Shown here: positions 31,266 through 41,358 of the stretch, one piece after another
How the letters are laid out: the number at the start of each line of letters is the position of its first letter
Position numbering within the stretch: position 1 is the stretch's first letter
Assembly: GCF_900660495.1 (NCBI RefSeq)
Contig: NZ_LR214950.1
Location: forward strand, 248,001-312,000
Source: Mycoplasmopsis gallinacea
GTDB lineage: Bacteria; Bacillota_I; Bacilli_A; Mycoplasmatales; Metamycoplasmataceae
Reading direction: 5' to 3'
Length of the DNA stretch: 64,000 nt
Program-made: the position numbers and the translations under genes
The notes under the pieces: model-generated
What the model was told of the DNA's origin: nothing
Databases searched by the model: none
Seen by the model: only the letters and a program-made list of their open reading frames with translations

Positions 31266-31748
31266 TTAATCTTCAATTAATTTTGCGGTTTCAACTAAAC
31301 CTTTTGTAACTCCTGGAAGACTTTGTGTGTTAAATAAAACACCCATTTCTACCATTTCTTTAATCATTCTTCTTTCATCAGCACTTAAGTTAACAGATGA
31401 AGTAATTTTTTTACGATCTTCACGTGTATGTGTATTTCCAATGTTAATTTCTTTAATTGGTAAACCTGCTTTAACAAGTTTGTACATACTTTCGATATCT
31501 TTAGCAACTAAATAGAATTTTTGTCATTCAGATGCTTTTGGTCAAATTTCTACTAATTTATCAAGAGCGTAGAAACTAATTCTAACCCCTTGAGGAACTG
31601 TAGTTTTCATTAAATCTTGTTGTAATTGGTTTGTTGATGCTTCATCATTAGCAATGATAACTGAGTTTGCACCATTAACTTTCATTCATAATGATGCTTG
31701 TCCATGCATAAGTCTTTCATCAACTCTTGCGTGAATAATTTCTGCCAT
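31266..31748 (-). CDS. PTS EIIB component, mannose/sorbose family
   Basis: 160 residues with TGA as Trp. The phosphorylatable His is in DERLMHGQ near residue 15, and INIGNTHTREDRKKI later in the protein is typical of the family. It phosphorylates the incoming sugar. The gene begins 9 bases after the ugl stop with its GGAG site in the gap. Gene order EIIB-EIIC-EIID-EIIA with ugl just before it matches streptococcal glycosaminoglycan PTS loci. Confidence 0.92.
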
Positions 31749-31757
31749 TTTTAACTC

Positions 31758-32990
31758 CTATCAGTATGGATCTCATTCTTTGTATAAACGCATTAACGCT
31801 TCTAAGTAGTAGTAATCTCCTCAAATGTTTCCTTCATCAACACCTTTGCCTGAATGTCATGAATAAACTCCGTGGAAAAGAACTGGGCTACCTGGTTTTG
31901 TTTCTAAATTAGCATAATTTGTAGCTAATGAATAAACGATTGATTTTGCAATATCTACATAAAGTTTTTTAGTAGCTTGATCATCAATGTGTTTTGCCAT
32001 CTCTAAAAGACCGCAAGCAGCAATTGCACTTGCTGATGAATCTCTTGAGTGAGTATCGTCATTATTGAAGATTAAATCTCAATAAGCAACGTTATCTTTA
32101 CCTTGGTTGTTTAAGAATTGATTAACAACTTTTTGGTGAATTTTGAATGTATCTTTATCAAGTCTTGGATCATTTTTAGCATATTTAACTGTAAGTGGAA
32201 TTCCATATACACCTCATGCTTGACCTCTTGCTCAACAAGAATCATCTGAGTATCCTTGACGTGTTTTGCCATAAAGTGGTTTATTTGTATCTGGATCATA
32301 GTAGAAAGTGTGGAAAGTGGTTCCATCTTCTCTAATTACTGTATGAAGCGATGTATTAAAGTGGTTAATAGCCATTTCATAAAGTTTTTTATCTTCTTCT
32401 TCACCATTTTGAGCAGCTCAATGTAAAAGAGGAATATTTAAAAGACAGTCAATAATTAAACGGTAGTTTTCTTTAACTCCCATTGCACCTCAAGCTTTAA
32501 TGAACTTAGCTTCTTCAATATAACGAGAAGCAAGGTGTCTTGCAGCAAGAATAGCAGCTTCTTTAGCTTTTAAATCTCCTGTTAATTTGTAGTAAGCTAC
32601 ACATGAAAGTGAGTAAAGGAATCCCATATCATGGTGATCTACTTCGATTTTGTTAACAATTCTATCGTAGTATGAATCAATGTGTTTTTTTACTAATTCT
32701 AAATATTTTGGATTGTGTGAATACTCGTAAGCAAGAGCAACCATTCCTGTTCAAAAGCCATCTGTTCATTCAATGTTATCCATTTTTTTGTAGATATTAT
32801 CGAATGTATTTGGGCTTTGGAAGCTATCTCCAAAATATTCCATGTTAAGATCAATTTGTTTTAAAGCTTTTTCGATTGCATTTTCTAAGAAAGCTTTATC
32901 AACTTTTGATGCATCTTTAGCTAAGTATTCTGGATTTAAGATTTTCTCGTTGTTATTTACAAGGTTGTTTACAATCTTTTGTTCAGACAT
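31758..32990 (-). CDS. ugl: unsaturated glucuronyl hydrolase (GH88)
   Basis: 410 residues with TGA as Trp. Splits unsaturated disaccharides into an unsaturated uronate and an amino sugar, by hydration of the double bond. Conserved segments: EWTDGFWTGM with the first key Asp (about 76-85), VDHHDMGFLYS with the catalytic Asp (about 117-127), and DDSCWARGQAWGVYG near 230-244. No signal peptide, so cytoplasmic, consistent with PTS import first. The ATG overlaps the kduI stop by one base. Confidence 0.92.
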
Positions 32991-33820
32991 TATTTTAAAT
33001 CCTTTGTTCCAACACCTTGCATGTCTGTATAGTCAAGGTTTTCACCACCCATAGCTCAAATAAAGCTGTAGTTTCTTGTTCCAACACCTGAGTGAATTGA
33101 CCATGGAGCTGAAATTACGAAATCATTATTTTTAACAACTAAATGACGAGTTTCTTGTGGTTGTCCCATCATGTGGAATACTCTTTGATCTTCTTCTAAA
33201 TCAAAGTAAAGATAACATTCTGTTCTTCTTTCGTGTGTATGGCAAGGCATTGTGTTTCACATATTATTTGGTTCAAGAAGTGTCATTCCCATTAAAAGTG
33301 AATTTGTTTGACATACATTTGGGTGGAAGAATTGGTAAATTACCCGTTTGTTGCTTTCTGCATCGCTACCTAAATTAATTGCTCTAGCATTTGCAATATC
33401 AACTTTTGTAACTGGGTATTTAATAAGCCCTTGTGTTGAAAAACCATAGAAAAGAGCTGGGTTTGAAGGATCAACTGATTTAACTGAAATTTTTTCAGTT
33501 CCTACTGGAAGGTATAATCCATCTTTGTTTTTAAGTGTTTCAGAATTACCATCATATTCAATAATCCCTTCTCCACCAATATTGATAATTCCACATTCTC
33601 TTCTTTGTAAAAAGAATGCAGCACCGATTTGGCTATCAATTTTTACATCAAGTGTTTTGTTTACTGGTTTAGCACCAAAAACAACTACACGATCATAATG
33701 TAAGTAGTTAACTTTCAGTTCATCACTTACAAATAAATCCTCAATTAAAAAATTTTCTCTTAATTTTGAAGTATCAAATCCTTTAACTTCTTCTTGAGAT
33801 CTTGCGTAAAAAGTTTTCAT
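32990..33820 (-). CDS. kduI: 5-keto-4-deoxyuronate isomerase
   Basis: 276 residues with TGA as Trp. Isomerises 4-deoxy-L-threo-5-hexosulose uronate to DKII. Very close to the classic enterobacterial Kdu[31 protein letters not shown] with the zinc-binding His/His/Glu (about 192-203), [14 protein letters not shown], and WSIHSGVG with the last His ligand. Streptococcal clusters often use an unrelated isomerase, DhuI, so the classic KduI type is worth noting. It lies 3 bases after the 4-TM gene. Confidence 0.95.
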
Positions 33821-33823
33821 CTA

Positions 33824-34300
33824 TTATTTACCTCTTGAAAAGATTTTTAGAAATTTTTTGTTATTTTTTTGATTTGCTTTTGCAGCATCATTGATAGTAT
33901 TAACTAATGTGTCTTTTTTACTTGGTTCAATAAATTGGAATGTGTAAAGAAGAATTAAAACAATTGCTAATCCTCCACCAATGAATCCAAGTAATGTCAT
34001 TGATGATACTGAAGCTGTTAAGATAAGTGGTAAAGAAATGTATGCATAAAGTCTTTTACCTGTTTTAGATCTAGCAAATTCTCATCCGATTCATCCGATA
34101 GCAAGTGTTGCTACTGCAAGTCATTCGATTGATCTTGTTAAATCTGGAACTAAAATATCTAAGATGCTTCCTATATTTTTACCATCGTTATTTTTATCAC
34201 CAAATTGTCCTGTGTATCCAAAGAAGATACCAATTAACACTATTGAAAGAAAAATAAAAATAACCATATTTAAATATTTTTTAATTTTTTCTGGTGTCAT
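33824..34300 (-). CDS. unknown 4-TM membrane protein, first gene of the glycosaminoglycan operon
   Basis: 158 residues with TGA as Trp, starting MTPEKIKKYLNMVIF after a strong GGAGG site. Four hydrophobic segments (about 10-30, 58-75, 88-105, 106-124) and a basic C-terminal tail (KNNKKFLKIFSRGK). I recognise no family. It is only 3 bases before kduI, so it is co-transcribed with the catabolic genes. It could be an accessory of uptake, secretion or sensing; nothing in the sequence decides. Confidence 0.75.
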
Positions 34301-34352
34301 TCTAACCTCCTGTAAGTAATTTTATTTTTTTATTACTCTTAGGAGCATTTTT

Positions 34353-34381
34353 ATAATAATTTATTCATTAAAATAAGAAAA
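34353..34381 (-). promoter_or_regulatory. candidate promoter of the glycosaminoglycan operon
   Basis: TATTAT at 34353-34358 on the minus strand, with a weak TTTTCT 17 bases further upstream. The leader of about 45 bases would contain the imperfect inverted repeat TAAGTAAT/ATTACTCTTA at about 34312-34342 just before the GGAGG site. This is the only gap in the operon large enough for a promoter. Confidence 0.35.
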
Positions 34382-34406
34382 AACACAGAAAAAATATTCT
34401 GTGTTT
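34377..34406 (-). terminator. terminator of the RpiR-like gene
   Basis: AACACAG and CTGTGTT form a stem around an A/T-rich loop, followed on the minus strand by a T run. It separates the regulator from the operon downstream. Confidence 0.75.
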
Positions 34407-34448
34407 AGCTTTTTTAAATGATTGTATGAATATTTTATTCTAAGCATT

Positions 34449-35301
34449 TTAAGAAATAATTTTTCATAAATTTTTAGAAATGTTAATGTTTTCATATCGA
34501 GGGTCGTTTTTGTTTAAAAGATAGAAGAGCACAATGTCAAGAATCATAAATTGTGCGATTTTGTCAGTGATTTCAAAATCCACTACTCTATTTTTAAAAG
34601 TGTTGTAAATAACCGGATTAATTCGATCATTGCTTTTGAAATTGTAGTTTTGGTTTTTGCTAATTAAAGAAAACTTAATTTTGTTTTCATCAAGGATTTT
34701 AGCCACCTTAACACAATCTAAATTAGTGAATTTTTGTGAAATAATTAAAAAGTGATAACCATTACGCACTGCAGTTGGGTAAAAATCAACAAAATCATGA
34801 AGGGAGTTAAAAGCAATAGCTTCAATTCCGCTTTTTGATAATTGACGCGCAAAATATTTACCAGTTTCAAAAGAAGAACCAATTCCGAAAACCACAAGTT
34901 TTTTTGCGCGAATTAATTAAATTAATTAAAGAATTAAGGTGATTATCATCAATTGTAGAAAAAACTATTTTAACTAAGTTTATGTACTGCTCGAAAATAT
35001 TGCGTTTAACATCTTCAAGTTCTACAACAGTATTAAGCTTAAGTTCGGGTATAATTAAATATTTTTCTAAATGCTTAGCAACATGAATTTGAAGCATTTT
35101 GAAACTATTAAAGCCTACCTTTTTAGTAAATCTACTAAGAGAAGTTTGGGTGATAAAAATTCTTTCACAAATTTCATTTTGAGTAAGTCTTACAAATTCG
35201 TCCGGGTTAGATTCGATGTAGTTAAGAATATAGTTGTCAATATCTCCTAAACTTTTTCTCTCATCGTCTTTTAAAAAATCAAAAACTTTAACTTGTAACA
35301 T
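34449..35301 (-). pseudogene. RpiR-family transcriptional regulator, frameshifted in an A7 tract
   Basis: Reconstructed as 283 residues. The N-terminal helix-turn-helix (RLTQNEICERIFITQTSLSR, about 39-58) is followed by a SIS sugar-phosphate domain beginning KKLVVFGIGSSFETG. The frame changes at seven A (about 34899-34905 on the plus strand as T); six would join the halves exactly. As read, translation would leave the SIS domain. It lies just upstream of the glycosaminoglycan operon on the same strand and is the obvious candidate to control it. Homopolymer slippage, phase switching, decay or sequencing error are all possible. Confidence 0.8.
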
Positions 35302-35315
35302 ACTTTATTTATTAT

Positions 35316-35344
35316 AAATGTTTCTATCAAAAGTTGAAACATTT
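35316..35344. promoter_or_regulatory. palindromic operator-like site over the rpiR promoter
   Basis: AAATGTTTC, eleven bases, GAAACATTT: perfect 9-bp arms. On the minus strand a TATAAT overlaps its downstream edge, about 9 bases before the ATG, and TTTCAA inside it could serve as -35. The position fits autoregulation. The leader would be almost absent. Confidence 0.5.
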
Positions 35345-35355
35345 TACACTTGCGT

Positions 35356-35383
35356 AAAAAAGCTCTAAAACGATGTTTAGAGC
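35356..35383 (-). terminator. pgi terminator
   Basis: GCTCTAAA and TTTAGAGC form a strong stem around a 5- or 6-base loop, followed on the minus strand by T6, 11 bases after the pgi stop. Confidence 0.85.
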
Positions 35384-35393
35384 CTATTTTTTG

Positions 35394-36695
35394 TTATTTT
35401 TTACCTAAAAGTGAGAACATATTTTTCTTATAAACTTCAACTCCTGGTTGGTTAAATGGATTAACCCCGAGAAGGTAAGCACTCATTGTTAACGCTCTTT
35501 CAAAGAAAATAAATAATGCTCCGAGTGTTTCTTCATTAAAGCTATCAAAAAGAATGTGAATGTTTGGAACTTTTCCAACTTCTGTATGAGCTTTCATTGT
35601 AGCTTCAAAAGCAACGTTATTAACTGTATGTAAGTTATTTCCGTCTAAATAACCAAGTTTGTCATAGTCAAATTCATCAGCTTGAAATTCAATATTTACA
35701 GTTGGGTTTTTAAGTGTTAAAACAGTTTCAAAAAGAATTTTTGAACCATCTTGCACCATTTGTCCAAGTGAATGTAAATCAGTTGAGAAAATTGCGCTTG
35801 TTGGTCAAATTCCTTTTCCATCTTTACCTTCAGATTCAGCAAAAAGTTGTTTTCATCATTCAGCAAAGTATTGTAATTTTGATTCGTAGCTAACAAGCAT
35901 TTCAATTTTGAAACCTTCTTTATCATAAAGATGGTTTCTTACAGCTGCATATTCATAAGCTGGGTTGTTATTTAAAAGCGGACTAGATAATTCTTCATTT
36001 GTAATTCTAGCTCCTTCTAAAACTTTATCAACATTAATTCCAGCACAAATAAATGGGAAAAGTCCAACAGCTGTAAGTACTGAAAAACGCCCACCAACAT
36101 CATCAGGAACTACGAATTTTGTGTAACCTTTTTTAGTTGCAAGTTCAAAAAGCACACCTTTTGATTTATCGGTTGTAGCTGCAATTAAATCATTTGCATC
36201 ACCTTTTTCATTTTTTTCAAGTAAGTTTCTAAACTCTCTAAAAGCAATTGAAGGTTCTAAAGTTGTACCTGATTTAGAAATTACGTTAATAGCAAATTTT
36301 TTGTCTTTTACATAGTTTAATTTAGCAACAAGTTCTTCTGAAGAGATGCTATTTCCAGCAAAAACAAGTTCCATTCTTGGTTTTTTTAGTGAGTATGGTC
36401 CGTAAATATAGTCATATCCAGTTTTAGCTCCTAAATATGAACCACCAATTCCAATTACCACAACAACTTCTACACCTTGTTCTTCTCACTGGTTAGCTTT
36501 TGCTTTCATTGCTTCAAGTTCAGCTTTATCGTATGAATTTGGTAAATCATATCAACCAAGTCAATCTTTTTCAGCAACATTTTTACTTAATACATCATTA
36601 TGAATTTTTGTAACTTTATCTTGAAGATAAGCAACATCACTTAATCCATTTTTTAATGCGGGTTTAGTATTAAGTTCTAAATATTTTAATGCCAT
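35394..36695 (-). CDS. pgi: glucose-6-phosphate isomerase
   Basis: 433 residues with TGA as Trp, the short form usual in Firmicutes and mycoplasmas. Interconverts glucose 6-phosphate and fructose 6-phosphate. Markers: VVVIGIGGSYLGAKTG near 80-95, NVISKSGTTLEPSIAFR near 137-153, VPDDVGGRFSVLTAVG near 195-210, and the C-terminal GVNPFNQPGVEVYKK. AAGGAG site upstream. Single-gene unit closed by a strong terminator. Confidence 0.97.
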
Positions 36696-37085
36696 TAAAA
36701 AACTCCTTATTTTTATAAAATTTAAATTTAATTATTGTTTATTTATTATAGTTCAAAAAAATTTTTTTCAAAATTTCCAAGATATTGTGGAAAATATTTT
36801 GATTCCTTAAAAATAGCAATAGAAGGTATTTTGCTTAGAGAACTTTTTTCACATTTTCACAAATTCATCCTTTTTAAAACTAGAAAAGTTGTTGTTTTAA
36901 TTTTAACCGACCTTAATTTATGAGCTAACTTGAATAGCAAATTTTACTAGTTTTAATCAAAATCTAAATTACTAAGCAAAATAGGGAAATAATTACCTTT
37001 TGAGCTATTGTAAAAAAGAATAATTTTTTTATGTTTTCCAGCTAAAAGTAATAAAATAAGAAAAGCAAAACAAAGGAAAAATGAT
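36696..37085. other. intergenic region between pgi and the atp operon
   Basis: 390 bases between two divergent units. Both promoters must lie here, but no strong -35/-10 pair stands out. Short open frames are AT-rich, without convincing ribosome sites or recognisable protein features. An AAAGGA site at its right end serves the atpI-like gene. Confidence 0.4.
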
Positions 37086-37541
37086 ATGGTAAAAAGTAAT
37101 ATTTATAAGCGAGTAGAAAGAACTTTTTTTATTCTGTTTACAGCAATATTATTACTTTTTATTTTTATATCTTTTTTTATTAAAGATGGTTATTCATATT
37201 TCCTTGGTTATGCGATAGGAGCATTATCAGTTTTCTTAACATATAAAGTAAACTTTATGGTTTCTTTTTTTATTTTTATTAGACCTAAAAAAAGCGCATT
37301 CTTTTTTGGATTTTTAAAATTCCTTCTAGTATTATTATGATGAGCCATTATCACGATTGCTATTGTTCAAATAGACCTAGATTTTCACGCTTATTTAAAA
37401 AGAGAAGCTGATAATTCACTTTGATATACACTAGCTCCAATTAACATTTTTACTTATGTTTTTGGCGCTAGTATGATATTTATCTCTATTATGGTTGCTC
37501 ATATTTTTGAAGCAATCAAAATTAAGAAAATGAAAAAATAG
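37086..37541 (+). CDS. atpI: AtpI-like membrane protein at the head of the atp operon
   Basis: 151 residues with TGA as Trp, about four hydrophobic segments, starting MVKSNIYKRVERTFF. Sequence similarity to AtpI is weak by eye and the name rests on its place 12 bases before atpB. AtpI proteins assist assembly of the c-ring or cation handling in other bacteria. An AAAGGA site precedes the ATG; an overlapping upstream ATG meets a stop at once. Confidence 0.6.
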
Positions 37542-37553
37542 GAAGGAGGTATC

Positions 37554-38321
37554 ATGAACGAAATGATGGATAAGATTTGACAATGAAATCAACCACAACT
37601 TTTTTCACTGTTTGTGACCGTGATTATTATTATAATAATTTCACTTGTGGCTTATTATAAAGTGTCAAAAGTTAAACCAAATGAAGCACCTAAAGGAATT
37701 GCCTTTGTTGCTGAAGCTTATGTTTCTGGAATTGACAATAACTTAAATGATGTTTTTGAAGGAAAATTAAGTAAAAGTAAACCTTATTTATTTGTTTTAG
37801 CAACCTTTTTAGTGGTTGGGAATATGCTTGTTGTTTTTGGTCTTGAACCGATTGCTTCTTCATATTCAATTCCATTGATACTTGCAATTTCTAGTTGATT
37901 AGGAATTTTTGTTATTGGTGGAATTTACCAAAAAATTAGATACTTAAAAAAATATCTTAATCCACTTGAAATTCCAGGCGCTTTCTCACCACTTATTTCT
38001 CTTTCACTTCGTTTATACGGAAATATTGTTGGTGGTGGAGTAATTATGTTCCTTATTTACACAATTTTTGGGTACATATGAACTTTAGCTTCACCAAATC
38101 ACCAATGATACTTTTTCTCAGTTATTTTTACACCTATTTTTCATATTTATTTTGACTTATTCGATACGTTGTTACAATGTTATATTTTTACCCTTTTAAC
38201 TTCGATTTATTGACTTAGTGAAGTAAGTGAGGGTGAAAATGAAAAAGGAACAGAAACAAAAGGTGTAAAAAACTTTTTAAGTAAATTAAAACTTAAAAGA
38301 AAAACTAATGCTATTTATTAA
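37554..38321 (+). CDS. atpB: ATP synthase subunit a
   Basis: 255 residues with several TGA Trp codons. Membrane stator subunit forming the proton half-channels. About five or six hydrophobic segments; the essential Arg is in ISLSLRLYGN near residue 155. Mycoplasmas generally run this enzyme as an ATPase to make a membrane potential. Ribosome site GGAGG at 37545. Confidence 0.93.
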
Positions 38322-38345
38322 TCATTTACATTTTGGAGGTTAATT

Positions 38346-38651
38346 ATGATTGAAACAGTTACAAAATTATTCGAAGATACACCAAATGCAGTACAACAAG
38401 CTGCTACTAACTCAGATTCATCATTAAAAGTTGGTCTTGTTGCTATTGGTGCTGGACTTGCAGCAATTGGTTGTTTAGGAACAGGTATTGGACAAGGTTT
38501 TGCTGCTGGTAAAGCAGCTGAAGCCGTTGGAAGAAACCCAGAAGCTGTAAGTAAAATCCGTACAATGCTTATTCTTGGTGATGGTATTGCTGAAACAGCT
38601 GCAATCTATGCTTTTGTTATCGCTATTTTAATTCTTTTCGTGCTTAAATAA
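38346..38651 (+). CDS. atpE: ATP synthase subunit c
   Basis: 101 residues, two hydrophobic helices with a hairpin loop GRNPEA. The proton-binding Glu is in GDGIAETAAIYAF near residue 85. An N-terminal extension of about 27 residues before the first helix (MIETVTKLFEDTPNA...) is typical of mycoplasma c subunits. GGAGG site upstream. Confidence 0.96.
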   Translation: MIETVTKLFEDTPNAVQQAATNSDSSLKVGLVAIGAGLAAIGCLGTGIGQGFAAGKAAEAVGRNPEAVSKIRTMLILGDGIAETAAIYAFVIAILILFVLK

Positions 38652-38653
38652 TA

Positions 38654-39223
38654 ATGACAGTAGTTACCAAATTATTTGCTATTGATACCCCTAAGTCAGC
38701 AACTGAAGGGCTTCAAGAAAAATTCAGCACTTTATTCCCAAGTATTCCATTAATGCTTGCTACAATTATTGCTTTTGCAATTTGTTTTGGTTTTCTATTT
38801 TTCTTTTTATATCGTCCAGTAAGAAAAATGATTGCCAAACGTCAACAATTTATTCAAAAAAATATTGATGATGCAATTAGTTATAAGCAAGAAAGTTTGG
38901 ATAAGCTTAATTTAGCTAATGACAATTTGAAAAACTCACACAAGCAATCAGATATGATCATTAATAACGCTAAAATTAAGGCGGAAAAAGTTATCGATCG
39001 CTACACTAAAAAAGCAAAAGATGATGCACGTAGATTAATTGAAGAAACCAATTTAGACATTCAGGCTCAACAAAGAGAATTTGACAAAAATTCTAAAAAA
39101 TACATTACCGAAGTGGCTGTAGAGCTTGCTAATAAAATTCTTAAACGTGAAATTTCAAAATCTACACAACAAGAAATTATTGATGAATTCTTAAAAGATA
39201 ATAGTCCAATTGAGGATATTTAA
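38654..39223 (+). CDS. atpF: ATP synthase subunit b
   Basis: 189 residues: one membrane segment at about 33-53 followed by a long charged helix (RPVRKMIAKRQQFIQKNIDD onward) that forms the peripheral stalk. No lipobox Cys is present, unlike the lipoprotein-type b subunits reported in some mycoplasmas. It begins 2 bases after atpE and its stop overlaps the atpH start. Confidence 0.93.
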   Translation: MTVVTKLFAIDTPKSATEGLQEKFSTLFPSIPLMLATIIAFAICFGFLFFFLYRPVRKMIAKRQQFIQKNIDDAISYKQESLDKLNLANDNLKNSHKQSDMIINNAKIKAEKVIDRYTKKAKDDARRLIEETNLDIQAQQREFDKNSKKYITEVAVELANKILKREISKSTQQEIIDEFLKDNSPIEDI

Positions 39224-39771
39224 TGTATATAAAAGCTAACCCAAATGGGTATGCGCTAGCTCTTTTTGAACTTGTTAAAGAGCAAAAAAACTTTGAAGAA
39301 ATTCATCAACAAATGAAAACACTTCGTGAAATTATTGATAAAAATCCTGAACTTATTTTGTATTGAAAAAATGCAAATATCTCACTAAAAGAAAAATGAA
39401 GTTTAGTTGATGAAATTTTGCAAGGATTTGACAAGCTCATTATTAATACTTGCAAAGTTATTATTGAACGTAGAGCTTCATTTATGATGAAAAAAATTGT
39501 TACTCACTACTTGAAACTTTCAAATGAAGTGCTTAACATTCTCTTTGCTAAAGTTATCACTGCTTTTGAACTTGAGGAAGCAACAATTGAAAAAATTAAA
39601 AATAAACTTGAAAAGCAAACTAATAAAAAAATTGAAATTCTCACTGAAATTGATCCAGATTTAATTTCAGGATTTCAAATCGTTTTTGATACTGAGTTGT
39701 ATCAAAGAAACTACAAAAATGACTTATTAAAATTAAAAAATCAAATTATCAATGATGAAAGGGGGAGATAA
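39223..39771 (+). CDS. atpH: ATP synthase subunit delta
   Basis: 182 residues with TGA as Trp. Links the b stalk to the alpha/beta ring. All-helical N-terminal region with ALALFELVKEQ, then the C-terminal TEIDPDLISGFQIVFD, a family mark. Start and stop are coupled to its neighbours (TAATG with atpF, 3 bases to atpA). Confidence 0.92.
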
Positions 39772-39774
39772 AAT

Positions 39775-41358
39775 ATGGCAAATCGTTTAGATGATATTTC
39801 AGCAATTATTAAAGAACGTATTCGTCATTTAGATGAAAAAGTTCATCACTCTGAAATTGGAAAAGTTATTTCAATTGGTGATGGAATTGCCCTTGTAAGC
39901 GGGCTTGAAAAAGTTCAAAATGGTGAAATTGTTATCTTTGATAACGATATTTATGGGCTTGCTATCAACCTTGAAGAAGAAGCTGTTGGGGTTGCTCTTT
40001 TTGGTAACGCTAACGATGTTTCTGAAGGTGATACAGTTAAAAGAAGTGGTGAAGTTATCTCAGTTGAAGTAGGTGATGCTCTTCTTGGTAGAGTTGTTGA
40101 TTCACTTGGAAATCCAATTGATGGTAAAGGTATTATTAAAGCTTCTGAAAAAAGCCGAATCTTTAAGGTTGCATCCGGAGTAATGAGCCGTAAAGAAGTT
40201 AACCAACCACTTGAAACTGGAATTATCGCTATTGACTCAATGATTCCAATTGGAAAAGGTCAAAGAGAACTTATTATTGGTGACCGTCAAACAGGTAAAA
40301 CAGCTATTGCAATTGATACAATTATTAACCAAAAAGGTAAAGGTGTAAATTGTGTTTATGTTGCAATTGGGCAAAAAAACTCTACAGTTGCCCAAATTGT
40401 GCAAAAGCTTGCAGATACAGGAGCTTTAGAATATACAACAGTTGTTGTTTCAGGTGCTAGTGAACTTGCTCCTCAACAATACATTGCTCCTTATACTGGA
40501 GTTACAATTGCTGAGTTTTGAATGAAACAAGGAAAAGACGTGCTTATTGTGTATGATGATCTTTCTAAGCATGCTATTGCTTACCGTACACTTTCACTTC
40601 TTCTTAGACGTCCACCAGGTCGTGAAGCTTACCCAGGAGATGTTTTCTATCTTCACTCACAATTACTTGAGCGTGCAGCTCGTTTAAACCAAAAATATGG
40701 GGGTGGGTCAATTACTGCCCTTCCAATTATCGAAACTCTTCAAGGTGATATTTCAGCTTATATTCCTACTAATGTTATTTCAATTACTGATGGTCAAATT
40801 TTCACCCGTGAAAATTTATTCAACTCAGGACAAAGACCTGCAGTTGATGTTGGTTTTTCAGTTAGCCGGGTAGGATCAGCTGCTCAAACTAAAGCAATGA
40901 AAAGTGTTGTTGGTTCATTAAAATTAGAGCTTGCTCAATATAATGAAATGCTTGCTTTTGCTCAATTTGGTTCAGATTTAGATGATTCAACTAAAACTAT
41001 CTTAAACCACGGAGCAAAAGTTTATGAACTTCTTAAACAAGAACAATATTTCCCAATTTCACAAGTTGTGCAAATTATGCTTCTTTTAGGGGTTAAAGAA
41101 AGAATTATTAACCCTTTACCAAAAGAATATATGCATGAATATCGTTATCGTGTAATGTCATTTATTAATTCAACTCCTGAAGGTAAACTTATTGAATCTG
41201 AAATTTCAGATACCGGAGTAATTGGTGAATCAAATTACAAATTAATGGAAACAACATTGGTTGATATTGTTACCGAAATTATTGCAACTATTCCAAATTA
41301 CGATCCAAAAATGTATAAAGCTTTTTCATCAAAATACCTAAAAAATAAGGTTGATTAA
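39775..41358 (+). CDS. atpA: ATP synthase subunit alpha
   Basis: 527 residues with TGA as Trp. Non-catalytic nucleotide-binding subunit of F1. The Walker A motif is GDRQTGKT near 170-177, followed by the segment [12 protein letters not shown] and the Walker B region [24 protein letters not shown] and ISITDGQIF are further family marks. GGGGGA site before the ATG. Its stop overlaps the atpG start. Confidence 0.98.

Noticed and set aside
36735-36923. 62-codon frame between pgi and atpI
   Set aside because: No ribosome site and low-complexity Phe/Lys/Ile content expected by chance in AT-rich DNA.
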